This document shows, piece by piece, positions 17,154 through 24,880 of a stretch of DNA of 64,000 nt. Made by a program: the position numbers and the translations under genes. The notes beneath the pieces were generated by a model. It was not told the origin of the DNA and did no database searches. It worked only from the letters and a program-made list of their open reading frames with translations. The stretch spans positions 248,001-312,000 of the forward strand of contig JBCBCN010000001.1 of the NCBI GenBank assembly GCA_038530555.1, given 5' to 3'. The stretch is from HKCCE3408 sp038530555. GTDB lineage: Bacteria > Pseudomonadota > Alphaproteobacteria > Rhodobacterales > Rhodobacteraceae. Position 1 is the stretch's first letter, and every line of letters starts with the position of its first letter.

Positions 17154-17828
17154 ATGGAAGCCCCGCTCCTGCACCGCGACGACCCGGCCCGCGCGCCGCT
17201 CCAGGGAAATGCCAAGGTCACCCGCGACGACTGGCTGGCTCAGGCCAAGGCGGTGCTGATCGCCCAAGGTATCTCGCACGTCAAAATCATGCCGCTCGCC
17301 CAGGCCATGGGCGTGTCGCGCAGCAGTTTCTATTGGTATTTCCGGAACCTGGCCGAGCTCCACAGCGCGCTGATCGAGGCGTGGCAGCGCAAGAATACCG
17401 GCGCCCTCATCGCGCAGGCCGAAGCACCCGCCGCGTCGATCACTGCCGCCGTCTGCAACGTGCAGCTCTGCGTGGTTGATACCGAGCTTTATGAAACTGC
17501 GCTTGATTTCGCCATGCGGGACTGGGCCCGGGCCTCAAAAGACGTGGCCGCCCTGGTCAAAGGCTCCGACGCAAAACGTGTCGCTGCCCTGACCGAAATG
17601 TTCGCGCGCTACGGCTATCCCGCGCGCGAGGCCGAGATCCGCGCCTGCACGCTCTACTATCAGCAGATCGGCTATGACCTCGCCGATCTGGGCCACAGCC
17701 CGCAATACCGGCTCGACCGCGTCGCCGATTACCTCTTTGTCTTCACCGGCCAGACGCCCGATCCGGCCGAGATCGACGCCTTCACCCGCCTCGCAAGCCA
17801 GCACTGGAGAAAACATGGCACGCCCTGA
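17154..17828 (+). CDS. TetR-family transcriptional regulator
   Basis: A 224-residue regulator. The helix-turn-helix is around residues 35-65, with MPLAQAMGVSRSSFYWYFRNLAEL as the core. The start chosen is the ATG at 17154, 27 bases after the mttB-like stop; an in-frame TTG nine bases earlier is less likely. Its end overlaps the next oxidase gene by 14 bases. Lying inside the demethylase cluster, it probably regulates it; the inverted repeat at 13085-13102 is a candidate operator. Ligand unknown, possibly a methylated amine. Confidence 0.85.
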   Translation: MEAPLLHRDDPARAPLQGNAKVTRDDWLAQAKAVLIAQGISHVKIMPLAQAMGVSRSSFYWYFRNLAELHSALIEAWQRKNTGALIAQAEAPAASITAAVCNVQLCVVDTELYETALDFAMRDWARASKDVAALVKGSDAKRVAALTEMFARYGYPAREAEIRACTLYYQQIGYDLADLGHSPQYRLDRVADYLFVFTGQTPDPAEIDAFTRLASQHWRKHGTP

Positions 17829-19119
17829 CGCAATCATCATCGGCACCGGTGTTATCGGCAGCGCCATCGCGTTCGAGCTTTGCAAAGCCGGGATCAAAAC
17901 CCTGTCGCTCGACCGCAATCAGGCCGTGGGCCACGGCTCAACGGCGGGGTCCTGCGCCATCATCCGCATGCATTACTCCACCTGGGACGGCACCGCGCTC
18001 GCTTGGGAGGGCTACCATTACTGGCGCGATTGGCATGACTATCTGGGCCTGCCCGACACCGCAGATCTGGCGCGCTTCATCGAGACGGGCTGCCTGGTGA
18101 TGCAGACCGAGACCAACGGGCACCTCGAGAAGCATATGAGCTATTCCTCGCAGCTCAATTGCCCCTTCGAGGTCTGGGAAGCGGATCACATCACCGGTCG
18201 GATGCCGGTTTATAACCTCGACAGCTACGCCCCGGCCCGCGCGGCCGATGATCCGGAATTTGGCCACAGCAATGGCGGCGCGCTCCGGGGCGGCGTTTTT
18301 TGGCCCAAGGCGGGCTATGTGACCGACCCGGCGCTTTCGGCGCAAAACCTCGCGGGCGCGGCGCAGCAGGTGGGCGGTACCGTGCGCCTGGGCGCCGAGG
18401 TGACCGAGATCCTTCAATCCGGCGGACGGGTGAGCGGCGTGAAACTGAGCACGGGCGAAGAGATCCACGCGCCCATCGTCATCAACGTGGCAGGTCCCGG
18501 CTCAGCCGCCGTTAACGCGCTCGCTGGCGTGACCCAAGATATGACGATCGAAACCCGTCCCCTCCGCCAAGAGGTCGTCCATGTTCCCGCGCCCGAAGGC
18601 TTTGATTTTGAGCGCGACGGCATGGTCGTCTCTGACAGCGATATCGCCTGCTATGTCCGGCCGGAAAAGGGCAACCACATCCTCATCGGCTCAGAAGACC
18701 CGGCCTGCGATCCGCATTTTTGGACGGACAGCGACACGGATTATCCGCGCGATTTCACCGAGCAATGGCGCATCCAGGCCATGCGCTATGCGCAACGCGT
18801 CCCGTCTCTAGGCATCCCGAGCCGCATGAAGGGGGTTGTGGACCTTTACGATGCCTCGACCGACTGGATCCCGATCTATGATAAAAGCGCCCTGCCCGGC
18901 TTTTACATGGCCTGTGGCTCCAGCGGCAATCAGTACAAAAACGCACCTATCGCGGGCAAACTGATGGCCGAACTGGTCGCCTATTGCGAGGCGGGCAATG
19001 ATCACGACGAAGCGCCGCTGCAAACCCGCCTGCCCTATATCGACGCGCCGATCGATATGGGGTTTTACTCGCGCAAACGCCCGATCAATGAGGAATCAAG
19101 CTTCTCGGTGCTAGGCTAG
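17815..19119 (+). CDS. FAD-dependent amine oxidoreductase (DadA/SoxB-like)
   Basis: A 434-residue DAO-family flavoprotein. The dinucleotide-binding motif is AIIIGTGVIGSAIAFEL (about residues 5-21), followed by the GHGSTAGSCAIIR loop. Family members oxidise secondary or tertiary amines such as sarcosine, D-amino acids or N-methylated compounds. The ATG at 17815 lies inside the end of the TetR gene. It completes the + strand cluster (FAD/GcvT, MttB-like, TetR, this gene) and may remove a further methyl group or oxidise the product amine. The exact substrate is not predictable. Confidence 0.87.
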   Translation: MARPDAIIIGTGVIGSAIAFELCKAGIKTLSLDRNQAVGHGSTAGSCAIIRMHYSTWDGTALAWEGYHYWRDWHDYLGLPDTADLARFIETGCLVMQTETNGHLEKHMSYSSQLNCPFEVWEADHITGRMPVYNLDSYAPARAADDPEFGHSNGGALRGGVFWPKAGYVTDPALSAQNLAGAAQQVGGTVRLGAEVTEILQSGGRVSGVKLSTGEEIHAPIVINVAGPGSAAVNALAGVTQDMTIETRPLRQEVVHVPAPEGFDFERDGMVVSDSDIACYVRPEKGNHILIGSEDPACDPHFWTDSDTDYPRDFTEQWRIQAMRYAQRVPSLGIPSRMKGVVDLYDASTDWIPIYDKSALPGFYMACGSSGNQYKNAPIAGKLMAELVAYCEAGNDHDEAPLQTRLPYIDAPIDMGFYSRKRPINEESSFSVLG

Positions 19120-19141
19120 TCGCGCTTGTTTATCTTTCCCA

Positions 19142-19159
19142 AAATACTCCCGCCGGAGG
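19142..19159 (-). repeat. Dispersed intergenic motif, copy 1
   Basis: AAATACTCCCGCCGGAGG, identical to copies at 37319-37336 and 51044-51061. Read on the minus strand it is a small CTCC/GGAG hairpin followed by GTATTTTGGG and an A-rich tail. Here it directly precedes the cloverleaf repeats. Confidence 0.8.
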
Positions 19160-19162
19160 GTC

Positions 19163-19365
19163 ATGGTCTGTTCAGCGTAAGCTGACAAACGCATCGCGTT
19201 TGAGACCATGACGGGCGTAGCCCCGGGGGATGGTCTGTTCAGCGTAAGCTGACAAACGCATCGCGTTTGAGACCATGACGGGCGTAGCCCCGGGGGATGG
19301 TCGGTTCAGTGTGAGCTGACAAACGCATCGCGTTTGCGACCATGACGGGCGGAGCCCCCCCCGGG
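19163..19365. repeat. Three tandem 67-bp cloverleaf-folding repeats
   Basis: Units begin at 19163, 19230 and 19297 (period 67). Each folds as a closing stem ATGGTCT/AGACCAT enclosing two hairpins: TCAGC-GTAA-GCTGA and AAACGC-ATC-GCGTTT. A short GGGC/GCCC hairpin lies in the linker between units. Copy 3 differs, but keeps the fold: the closing pair changes from T-A to G-C (ATGGTCG/CGACCAT), C-G becomes a T-G wobble, and the tetraloop goes from GTAA to GTGA, both GNRA. The array separates the convergent demethylase and F420 gene groups. Confidence 0.85.
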
Positions 19366-19396
19366 ATAGACGCCACCGGTGAGATGCGTAACGAAC

Positions 19397-20401
19397 TCAC
19401 CCCGCCAGGGCCGGAATGATCGTGTTGCCGTACTCCATCAGGATCTCTTCCTCGCGGCCATTGTCCAGATAGATGTTGAACTGTGTCATGCCCGCGCCTT
19501 CGAGGACTTTGAGCTTGTCGATATGCGCCTGGGGATCGCCGATCACGGTGAAGCCTTCCACGATATCGTCGGTGATGAAGTCGAGATAGGCGTTATCGGA
19601 TTGACCGTGCTTCGAGTAATCATAGCCCTTGCGGTCCTTGATATAGGCCGTGAGGGAGGGCGGGATATCGTCCCGGTCGGTGCCGTATTTCTCAACGATA
19701 TCCGCCACATGGTTGCCGACCATCGCGGGGAACCAGCGGGTGGCCTCAATCGCCTGTTCGCGCGTGCCGAAATAAGCGGGGGCGGCTACCATCACTTTAT
19801 AATCCGCCATATCGCGACCCTCGGCCTTGCCTGCCGCGACGGCCTGTTCGGTGAGCCATTTCACGATTGTCGGCTCAGCGATCTGCAGGATCAGACCGTC
19901 GCCCACGCGACCGGCAGAGCTCAACGCCTTGGGCCCATAGGCCGCGACCCAGACCGGCAGCTCATAGCCCCAGGCCCAGGGAAACTTGATCGGCGCGGGC
20001 ACTTCGCCGTAGCTGACCTCTTCGCCGCGTACGAGCGCTTTGGTCTTGTGGATGAACTCCTCCATCCGCGCGAGCGGCGAGGGCTTCATGCCCATCACGC
20101 GCACAGCGCTGTCCCCACGCCCCACGCCGATATCAAACCGGCCCTCGGATTGCTTGGCAAGCGAGCCAAACATCGAGGCCGCAAGCGACCAGTCGCGCGT
20201 ATTGGGGTTCGTTACACAGGGGCCGAAGCGCATCTTTTTGGTGTGCTCCATGCACATGGCCATCGCCATATAGCTCTCACGCCACAGGATGTGGCTGTCG
20301 TAGAACCAGCAATAGGTAAAGCCCGCTTCCTCGGCCTGCCGCACCAGATAACGGGCGCGTGCCGGCTCCATGAACCCTTTGAACGTGATACCAAATTCCA
20401 T
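19397..20401 (-). CDS. F420-type LLM-family oxidoreductase, Mer-like
   Basis: A 334-residue luciferase-like monooxygenase-family protein related to methylene-tetrahydromethanopterin reductase (Mer). Visible features are MEFGITFKGFMEPARARYLV, the central GRFDIGVGRGDSAVRVMGMK loop and the LPVWVAAYGPKALSSAGRVGDGLI segment typical of F420-binding members. It resembles the subgroup I remember as the CPS_4043 family (TIGR03842), whose function is unknown and which is often the only F420-dependent LLM protein in a proteobacterium. It is the last gene of the cof operon, 22 bases after npdG, which strongly suggests F420H2 as its cofactor. Substrate unknown. Confidence 0.88.
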   Translation of the reverse strand: MEFGITFKGFMEPARARYLVRQAEEAGFTYCWFYDSHILWRESYMAMAMCMEHTKKMRFGPCVTNPNTRDWSLAASMFGSLAKQSEGRFDIGVGRGDSAVRVMGMKPSPLARMEEFIHKTKALVRGEEVSYGEVPAPIKFPWAWGYELPVWVAAYGPKALSSAGRVGDGLILQIAEPTIVKWLTEQAVAAGKAEGRDMADYKVMVAAPAYFGTREQAIEATRWFPAMVGNHVADIVEKYGTDRDDIPPSLTAYIKDRKGYDYSKHGQSDNAYLDFITDDIVEGFTVIGDPQAHIDKLKVLEGAGMTQFNIYLDNGREEEILMEYGNTIIPALAG

Positions 20402-20423
20402 GTTCTTCCCCTTAAGCTGCGCC

Positions 20424-21107
20424 TTAGTGTTCGGGTGGCCAGATCTTCAGCCCGGCATGGCTGAAAGGCACCTGTTTTGAGATATTGATGCGGATCAGGA
20501 TGGGCGTGAGCGCCTCGATAGCGCGGGCCGATTGCGCGTCGCCTGCATTGTAGCAGGTCACGCCGATCCGCTCGATCAGCGCCATGACCTTCTTGCGCGG
20601 CTCAAGCCCATTGCCACAGACCAGGACGTCGCAATTGATCGTCCAATCCAGGTTGTTGAGCGTCGTGGCCGACACATTGTGCAGCGCGCCGATCACCGGG
20701 ATCTCCGGGCCTAGGATCGCCTGCGCGGCTTCGGTTGCCGAGCCTTCGGGCGGCATGTCGACCTTTTTGGGATCGTCTTGGGCCAGGGGCACGACGATAT
20801 CGACCAGGATTTTGCCCGCGAGGCCGGGGGCAATCACCTCCACTGTCGCGTTATGGCCCGACCAAGGCACGGCCAGGATCACCATCTCGCCCGCAGCCGC
20901 AACCGCGGCGCCATTGTCTGTGCCTGAGATCTCTGCCGCACCCTCGGGCAGTTTGCCGGAAAGCTCCAGCGCGATCTCCGCCGCCCGGGCCGCGTCGCGG
21001 GAGCCTAGAACCACCGGCACGCCAGCCACGGCCAGGCGCAGGGCCAGACCCTGACCTTGCGGCCCAGTCCCGCCGATGATCGCCACGCGCTCAATTTGTT
21101 CAGTCAT
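20424..21107 (-). CDS. npdG: NADPH-dependent F420 reductase
   Basis: Transfers hydride between NADP(H) and coenzyme F420. The 227-residue protein begins with a nucleotide-binding motif VAIIGGTGPQGQGLALRLA (about residues 8-26) and has LGSRD for the NADP phosphate, VILAVPWSGH and a C-terminal LTPILIRIN segment as in the Fno/NpdG family. It lies in the cof operon six bases after cofE, and would recharge F420 for the LLM enzyme that follows. Confidence 0.9.
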   Translation of the reverse strand: MTEQIERVAIIGGTGPQGQGLALRLAVAGVPVVLGSRDAARAAEIALELSGKLPEGAAEISGTDNGAAVAAAGEMVILAVPWSGHNATVEVIAPGLAGKILVDIVVPLAQDDPKKVDMPPEGSATEAAQAILGPEIPVIGALHNVSATTLNNLDWTINCDVLVCGNGLEPRKKVMALIERIGVTCYNAGDAQSARAIEALTPILIRINISKQVPFSHAGLKIWPPEH

Positions 21108-21113
21108 TGGCCC

Positions 21114-21881
21114 TCATTGAAACTGATCCTCTTTCTGGGGCCGCAGAATATCCGCGGCCGAGCTCATTTCGACCGGCGCCCAGTCGACATCGCGCAGCAA
21201 GATCACCGGCACGCGGTCGGCCTTACCCATCACCAGACCTGCGGCGGCGGCCAATTCGTCGGCGAAGGCAGGCTCGGTCACGCGGAGCGTGCGGCCCCAG
21301 GCGTCATCTTCGCCCTCCATCACTCGTGTGGCGGGCACGCGGGCCAGACCGATGGCCACATTGACCTGGCCCAACCGCCAGGGCCGCCCGAATGTATCGG
21401 TAATAACGATGCCGATGGGGCCGCCGAAGACCCCCTCCAACTGCTCTGCAAGTCCGCGTGCCGAGCCATCGGGATCGCGCGGCAGGGTCAGCACGGCATC
21501 GTCTTGGCCTAGATTACTCTCATCCACGCCCGCGTTGGCCGAGATAAAGCCCAGCCGGTGTTCGCAGATCATCGTGCCTTCGTCCTGGTGGGGATGTTTG
21601 AAGGCGCGCAGCACGCGGGCGCTTTCGCCAAGCACGACCTCGACCTTGCGCGCGTCTTTGCCAAGCTCATCGGCATAACGGCGTGCTTCCGGGCCGGGCG
21701 TCACATCGGACAGTGCCACCAGACAGCCCTCGGCTTTTGAGACGACCTTTTGCGCCACGCAGAGGATATCGCTGCCCTGCAAATCCAGCTCGGCGGCGCG
21801 CGCGGCCTGGGCGATGAGCCCGGCCAAATCGTCGCCAGGGCCGATTTCAGGCAGATTTGGGATAGGCACGATCTGAACCAT
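21114..21881 (-). CDS. cofE: Coenzyme F420-0:L-glutamate ligase CofE
   Basis: Adds the glutamate tail to F420-0, using GTP. The 255-residue protein carries the family segments VAQKVVSKAEG, GFISANAGVDESN and VITDTFGRPWRLGQVNVAIG. The start chosen is the ATG at 21881, inside the end of cofC (35-base overlap). It is the CofE domain alone: there is no C-terminal FMN-reductase domain as in actinobacterial FbiB, which is relevant to which precursor form of F420 is made. Confidence 0.93.
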   Translation of the reverse strand: MVQIVPIPNLPEIGPGDDLAGLIAQAARAAELDLQGSDILCVAQKVVSKAEGCLVALSDVTPGPEARRYADELGKDARKVEVVLGESARVLRAFKHPHQDEGTMICEHRLGFISANAGVDESNLGQDDAVLTLPRDPDGSARGLAEQLEGVFGGPIGIVITDTFGRPWRLGQVNVAIGLARVPATRVMEGEDDAWGRTLRVTEPAFADELAAAAGLVMGKADRVPVILLRDVDWAPVEMSSAADILRPQKEDQFQ

Positions 21882-22623
21882 GGGGGCCTTTGCGCGAGGG
21901 ATCGGCAGTCGTGTCGGGGTGTGGCTCGGCCGTGTCCTCTTGTTGCCCCGTGTTTTGCCCCGTGTCTTGCTCCGCGGCCGCATCCAGCGCTGCGCGGATC
22001 GGCAGGGGCAGATCGGTCAGATCCTCCGGCCGGTCGATATCGCGCCTGAGGCTCGGCAGTTGCAGCGTGATCGGCGTCAGACCCGCCTCCTCCGCCGTGC
22101 CCAGATGCTTTGTGTAAGAGCGTGGGCCGTAGCGGAAGCCAAAACGCCCGCCCGGCAGGGTCATGCGCAATCCGTTGGTGCCCAGATCTTGCGACGGCAC
22201 CAGCAGGACCTGGTTCGCCGGACATGGCACTCGCATCAGCAGGCTTAGATCGCGCTGATCGGGATCGGCGAGATCACTGGGCAGGATCGTCATCGAGCGA
22301 TAGCGCCGCTCGGTGGCCCAGTCCCGCGCCGCCTCCGCCGCATCGCTCAACCCTGTGGTGGCATCCGAGATTACCGCAAGTCCAGCCTGGCGAGCGCGCT
22401 CTTGCACCACCTCCTGGCCGCTGATCACGGCAAGATCGACGCAAGCGGGTCGAGCGGCGGAAAGCTCGACGATGAGTCGGTCGAAGAGCGCCCAACTTAG
22501 CGCTTCGGTCTGCCGCCCGCTCAGGGTGTCACGCAAGCGCGTTTTGCCACCCGCCGGATCGCGCAGCGCGATCGCCACGAGGTCGCGCTCGGGCATGTCG
22601 GTCTTGGGGGCGTCACCCGTCAT
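21847..22623 (-). CDS. cofC: F420 precursor guanylyltransferase CofC (FbiD)
   Basis: Couples GTP to a three-carbon phosphate (2-phospholactate, phosphoenolpyruvate or 3-phosphoglycerate) for F420 synthesis. 258 residues; GGKTRLRDTLSGRQ is the nucleotide-binding loop, SDATTGLSDAA and TILPSDLADPD follow. The last ~45 residues (from about 213) are a hydrophilic tail rich in Q, D, T and P, encoded partly by 12-bp repeats and overlapping cofE; such a tail is not needed by the family. Which precursor is used cannot be told from sequence alone. Confidence 0.9.
   Translation of the reverse strand: MTGDAPKTDMPERDLVAIALRDPAGGKTRLRDTLSGRQTEALSWALFDRLIVELSAARPACVDLAVISGQEVVQERARQAGLAVISDATTGLSDAAEAARDWATERRYRSMTILPSDLADPDQRDLSLLMRVPCPANQVLLVPSQDLGTNGLRMTLPGGRFGFRYGPRSYTKHLGTAEEAGLTPITLQLPSLRRDIDRPEDLTDLPLPIRAALDAAAEQDTGQNTGQQEDTAEPHPDTTADPSRKGPHGSDRAYPKSA
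21943..21966 (-). repeat. Two 12-bp tandem repeats in the cofC 3' end
   Basis: TTGCCCCGTGTT and TTGCCCCGTGTC lie side by side on the + strand and encode part of the Q/T/G-rich tail of CofC. In-frame, so copy number can change without a frameshift. Confidence 0.7.
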
Positions 22624-23579
22624 GCGCGCACCTCTACCGCAAGGCCTGCAGCCTCCAAGACCGCGCCCGCCAAACGCGCTTTGGCCGCCTGATCGGGCAT
22701 CATGATATCTGTCGCCACGGCCCTCAGACCCTCGGCCTCGATCTCAGGTTTAAGCGCGCGGTCGGCGGTATCAATCAGCAAAACTTGGGCGATCTCTCGG
22801 TAGATCTTGGTCACGCCAAGCGCATCCGCGCGTTTGCCCAGGCTCTGCATCATCCGCGCGGCAGGGCCTTTGACCGCAGCGCCCTCGATTAGCGGAGAGA
22901 CCGCCACTTTCGGCGCCTCGCTTTGGGCTAGGGCCGGGGCGATGCCTGGGATGGACAGAATGGGCTTGATCGAAGCGAGCGGGTTCGAAGGGGCGATGAC
23001 GATGAGATCGGCGCCCTGGATCGCGGCCAGGGCCTCAGGCGTCGCGCTTGCATCATCGGCGCCCAGATAGTCCAGCGCGAGCACATCGGGATGGGTTTTG
23101 TCGCGCACGAAATATTCCTGAAAGCTTTGCCAGCCGGCCTCGGTCTTGACCCGCGTCGTCACTTTGTCGTCGGTCGAGAGGACAATCCGCGCGGGCACGC
23201 CGAAAGCGCGGGCGATGTCGGCTGTGATGTCGCTGGGCCGGTGGCCTTTGCGACGGCGCATCGTGCGATAGATATGCAGTCCCAGATCCCGGTCGCCCAG
23301 CGTCATCCAGGTGTCCTGACCCAGTTCCGCCAGGACTTGCAGCGCGCGCGTGCCCTCATCGGCCACGCCCCAGCCCTGGTCGCGGTCGATCCGCCCCGAG
23401 AGCGTATAGATCAACGTGTCGATATCGGGCGAGACCCAGAGGCCGTGAAATTGATCGTCGTCGCCGACATTTCCTATTACCGTTAGATCGACGCCCGGGA
23501 GCCCTGCAAAACCCTCGGCCATCTTGGCACCCCCGACCCCACCGGCCAGAAGCGTCACCGCCAGCTTGCCATCGCTCAT
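22620..23579 (-). CDS. cofD: 2-phospho-L-lactate (or PEP) transferase CofD
   Basis: Joins the CofC product to the deazaflavin Fo to give (dehydro)F420-0. 319 residues, family length. The N-terminus has LLAGGVGGAKMAEGF (residues 10-24) and VIGNVGDDDQFHGLWVSPD, the hallmark CofD loops; PSNPLASIKPILSIPG is also conserved. Four-base overlaps with cofH upstream and cofC downstream place it firmly in the operon. Confidence 0.95.
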   Translation of the reverse strand: MSDGKLAVTLLAGGVGGAKMAEGFAGLPGVDLTVIGNVGDDDQFHGLWVSPDIDTLIYTLSGRIDRDQGWGVADEGTRALQVLAELGQDTWMTLGDRDLGLHIYRTMRRRKGHRPSDITADIARAFGVPARIVLSTDDKVTTRVKTEAGWQSFQEYFVRDKTHPDVLALDYLGADDASATPEALAAIQGADLIVIAPSNPLASIKPILSIPGIAPALAQSEAPKVAVSPLIEGAAVKGPAARMMQSLGKRADALGVTKIYREIAQVLLIDTADRALKPEIEAEGLRAVATDIMMPDQAAKARLAGAVLEAAGLAVEVRA

Positions 23580-24880
23580 CCGCCCTGCACTCCAGCCACG
23601 GGGCCAGCTTCGGGGCCAGCCACCGGCCGCTCGGGAAACATGCGTAGAAAATCCAGGGGATCGCGCCCCTGCCTGTCAACAAGCGGGGCCAAGTCCTCGG
23701 GGTCGTGATTGGCATAGACCTCGCGGTGGCCATAGACGGTGTTGCGTCGGACCGGCACCCGGCCTGCGGCACGGATCATATCGCACAGCTCCTTGGCGGT
23801 GATCTCCTGGCCATGCGCCGCCCCCGCCGCGCGGGAAATACTCTCATTCATAAGCGTGCCACCTAGATCGTTGACGCCGCGCCGCAACATCTCAACCGCC
23901 CGCTCAGCCCCCAGCTTGGTCCAAGAGACCTGAATATTGTCGATCCAGCCATGCAGCATGATGCGTGAGACGGCATGCATTTTGTCGACCTCATCCGCCG
24001 TCGGGCCGGGGCGCACGCGATCGGGGTTCTTCGCGTAAAGCGGGCTTTCGGTATGCACGAAGGATAAGGGCACAAGCTCGGTAAAGCCGCCCGTGTCCTT
24101 TTGAATGTCGCGCAGCAGGCCGATATGGGCCGCCCAATGGCGCGGGGCATCGATATGGCCATACATAATCGTCGCCGAAGTCCGGATCCCGACATCATGG
24201 GCCGTGCGGATGATCTCCACCCATTTCTCGGCGCTCAGCTTGTTTTGGGTCAGTTGCTGGCGGATCTCAGTGTCGAGGATCTCGGCGGCCGTGCCGGGCA
24301 TGGTGTCGAGACCGGCTTCTTTGAGGCTAAGGAGGAATTCCCGCGTGCTCAGGCGCGATTTTGCGGCGCCATACCAGATCTCGAACGGGGAGAAGGCGTG
24401 GATATGCATGCCCGGCAGGCGGTCTTTGATCGCGCGACAGATCCGAGCATAGAAATCGCCGGGCAGTTTGGGATGCAGCCCGCCCTGTATGCAAACCTCC
24501 GTGGCGCCACGATCCCAGGCCTCGGCGGCGCGGTCGGCGACCTCCTCGGGTGAGAGCCATTCGGCACCCGGCGCTTCGGCCCGTTTGGCAAAGCCGCAAA
24601 AGCGGCAGCCCATATAGCAAACATTGGTGAAATTGATGTTGCGGTTCACCACGAAACTGACGCGGTCCCCGTTTGCGCGCGCGCGCAGGGCATCGGCGGT
24701 GCGGAAGACAGCCTGCGCATCGGCGCCTTGCGCCTCGAAAAGCGTGATCGCTTGGCGTTCGCTCAGCTCCCCACCATCCAGAACATTTTGCAACGCATGT
24801 CGGATCTCGGGACTGACAGACAATCCCGGCCCCGATTCGGCCTGGCGAAAGATCTCGTCGGGCGCGGGGACGACACTCAT
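23576..24880 (-). CDS. cofH: Fo synthase subunit 2, radical SAM enzyme CofH
   Basis: With CofG makes the deazaflavin chromophore Fo from tyrosine and the riboflavin precursor. The 434-residue radical-SAM protein has CYMGCRFC (Cys88, Cys92, Cys95) for the 4Fe-4S cluster and the CofH segment INFTNVCYMGCRFCGFAKR. It overlaps cofG by four bases in the same order as the two halves of the fused actinobacterial FbiC. The C-terminus ends in a P/A/G/V-rich tail (PVAGPEAGPVAGVQGG) encoded by 12-bp repeats. Confidence 0.95.
   Translation of the reverse strand: MSVVPAPDEIFRQAESGPGLSVSPEIRHALQNVLDGGELSERQAITLFEAQGADAQAVFRTADALRARANGDRVSFVVNRNINFTNVCYMGCRFCGFAKRAEAPGAEWLSPEEVADRAAEAWDRGATEVCIQGGLHPKLPGDFYARICRAIKDRLPGMHIHAFSPFEIWYGAAKSRLSTREFLLSLKEAGLDTMPGTAAEILDTEIRQQLTQNKLSAEKWVEIIRTAHDVGIRTSATIMYGHIDAPRHWAAHIGLLRDIQKDTGGFTELVPLSFVHTESPLYAKNPDRVRPGPTADEVDKMHAVSRIMLHGWIDNIQVSWTKLGAERAVEMLRRGVNDLGGTLMNESISRAAGAAHGQEITAKELCDMIRAAGRVPVRRNTVYGHREVYANHDPEDLAPLVDRQGRDPLDFLRMFPERPVAGPEAGPVAGVQGG
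23592..23627 (-). repeat. Three 12-bp tandem repeats at the cofH 3' end
   Basis: CCAGCCACGGGG, CCAGCTTCGGGG and CCAGCCACCGGC follow one another on the + strand (23592-23603, 23604-23615, 23616-23627) and encode the GPEAGPVAG tail of CofH. Confidence 0.75.

Noticed and set aside
19163..19365. CRISPR array
   Set aside because: Repeats are directly tandem with no unique spacers, and the whole unit is structured. Not CRISPR.
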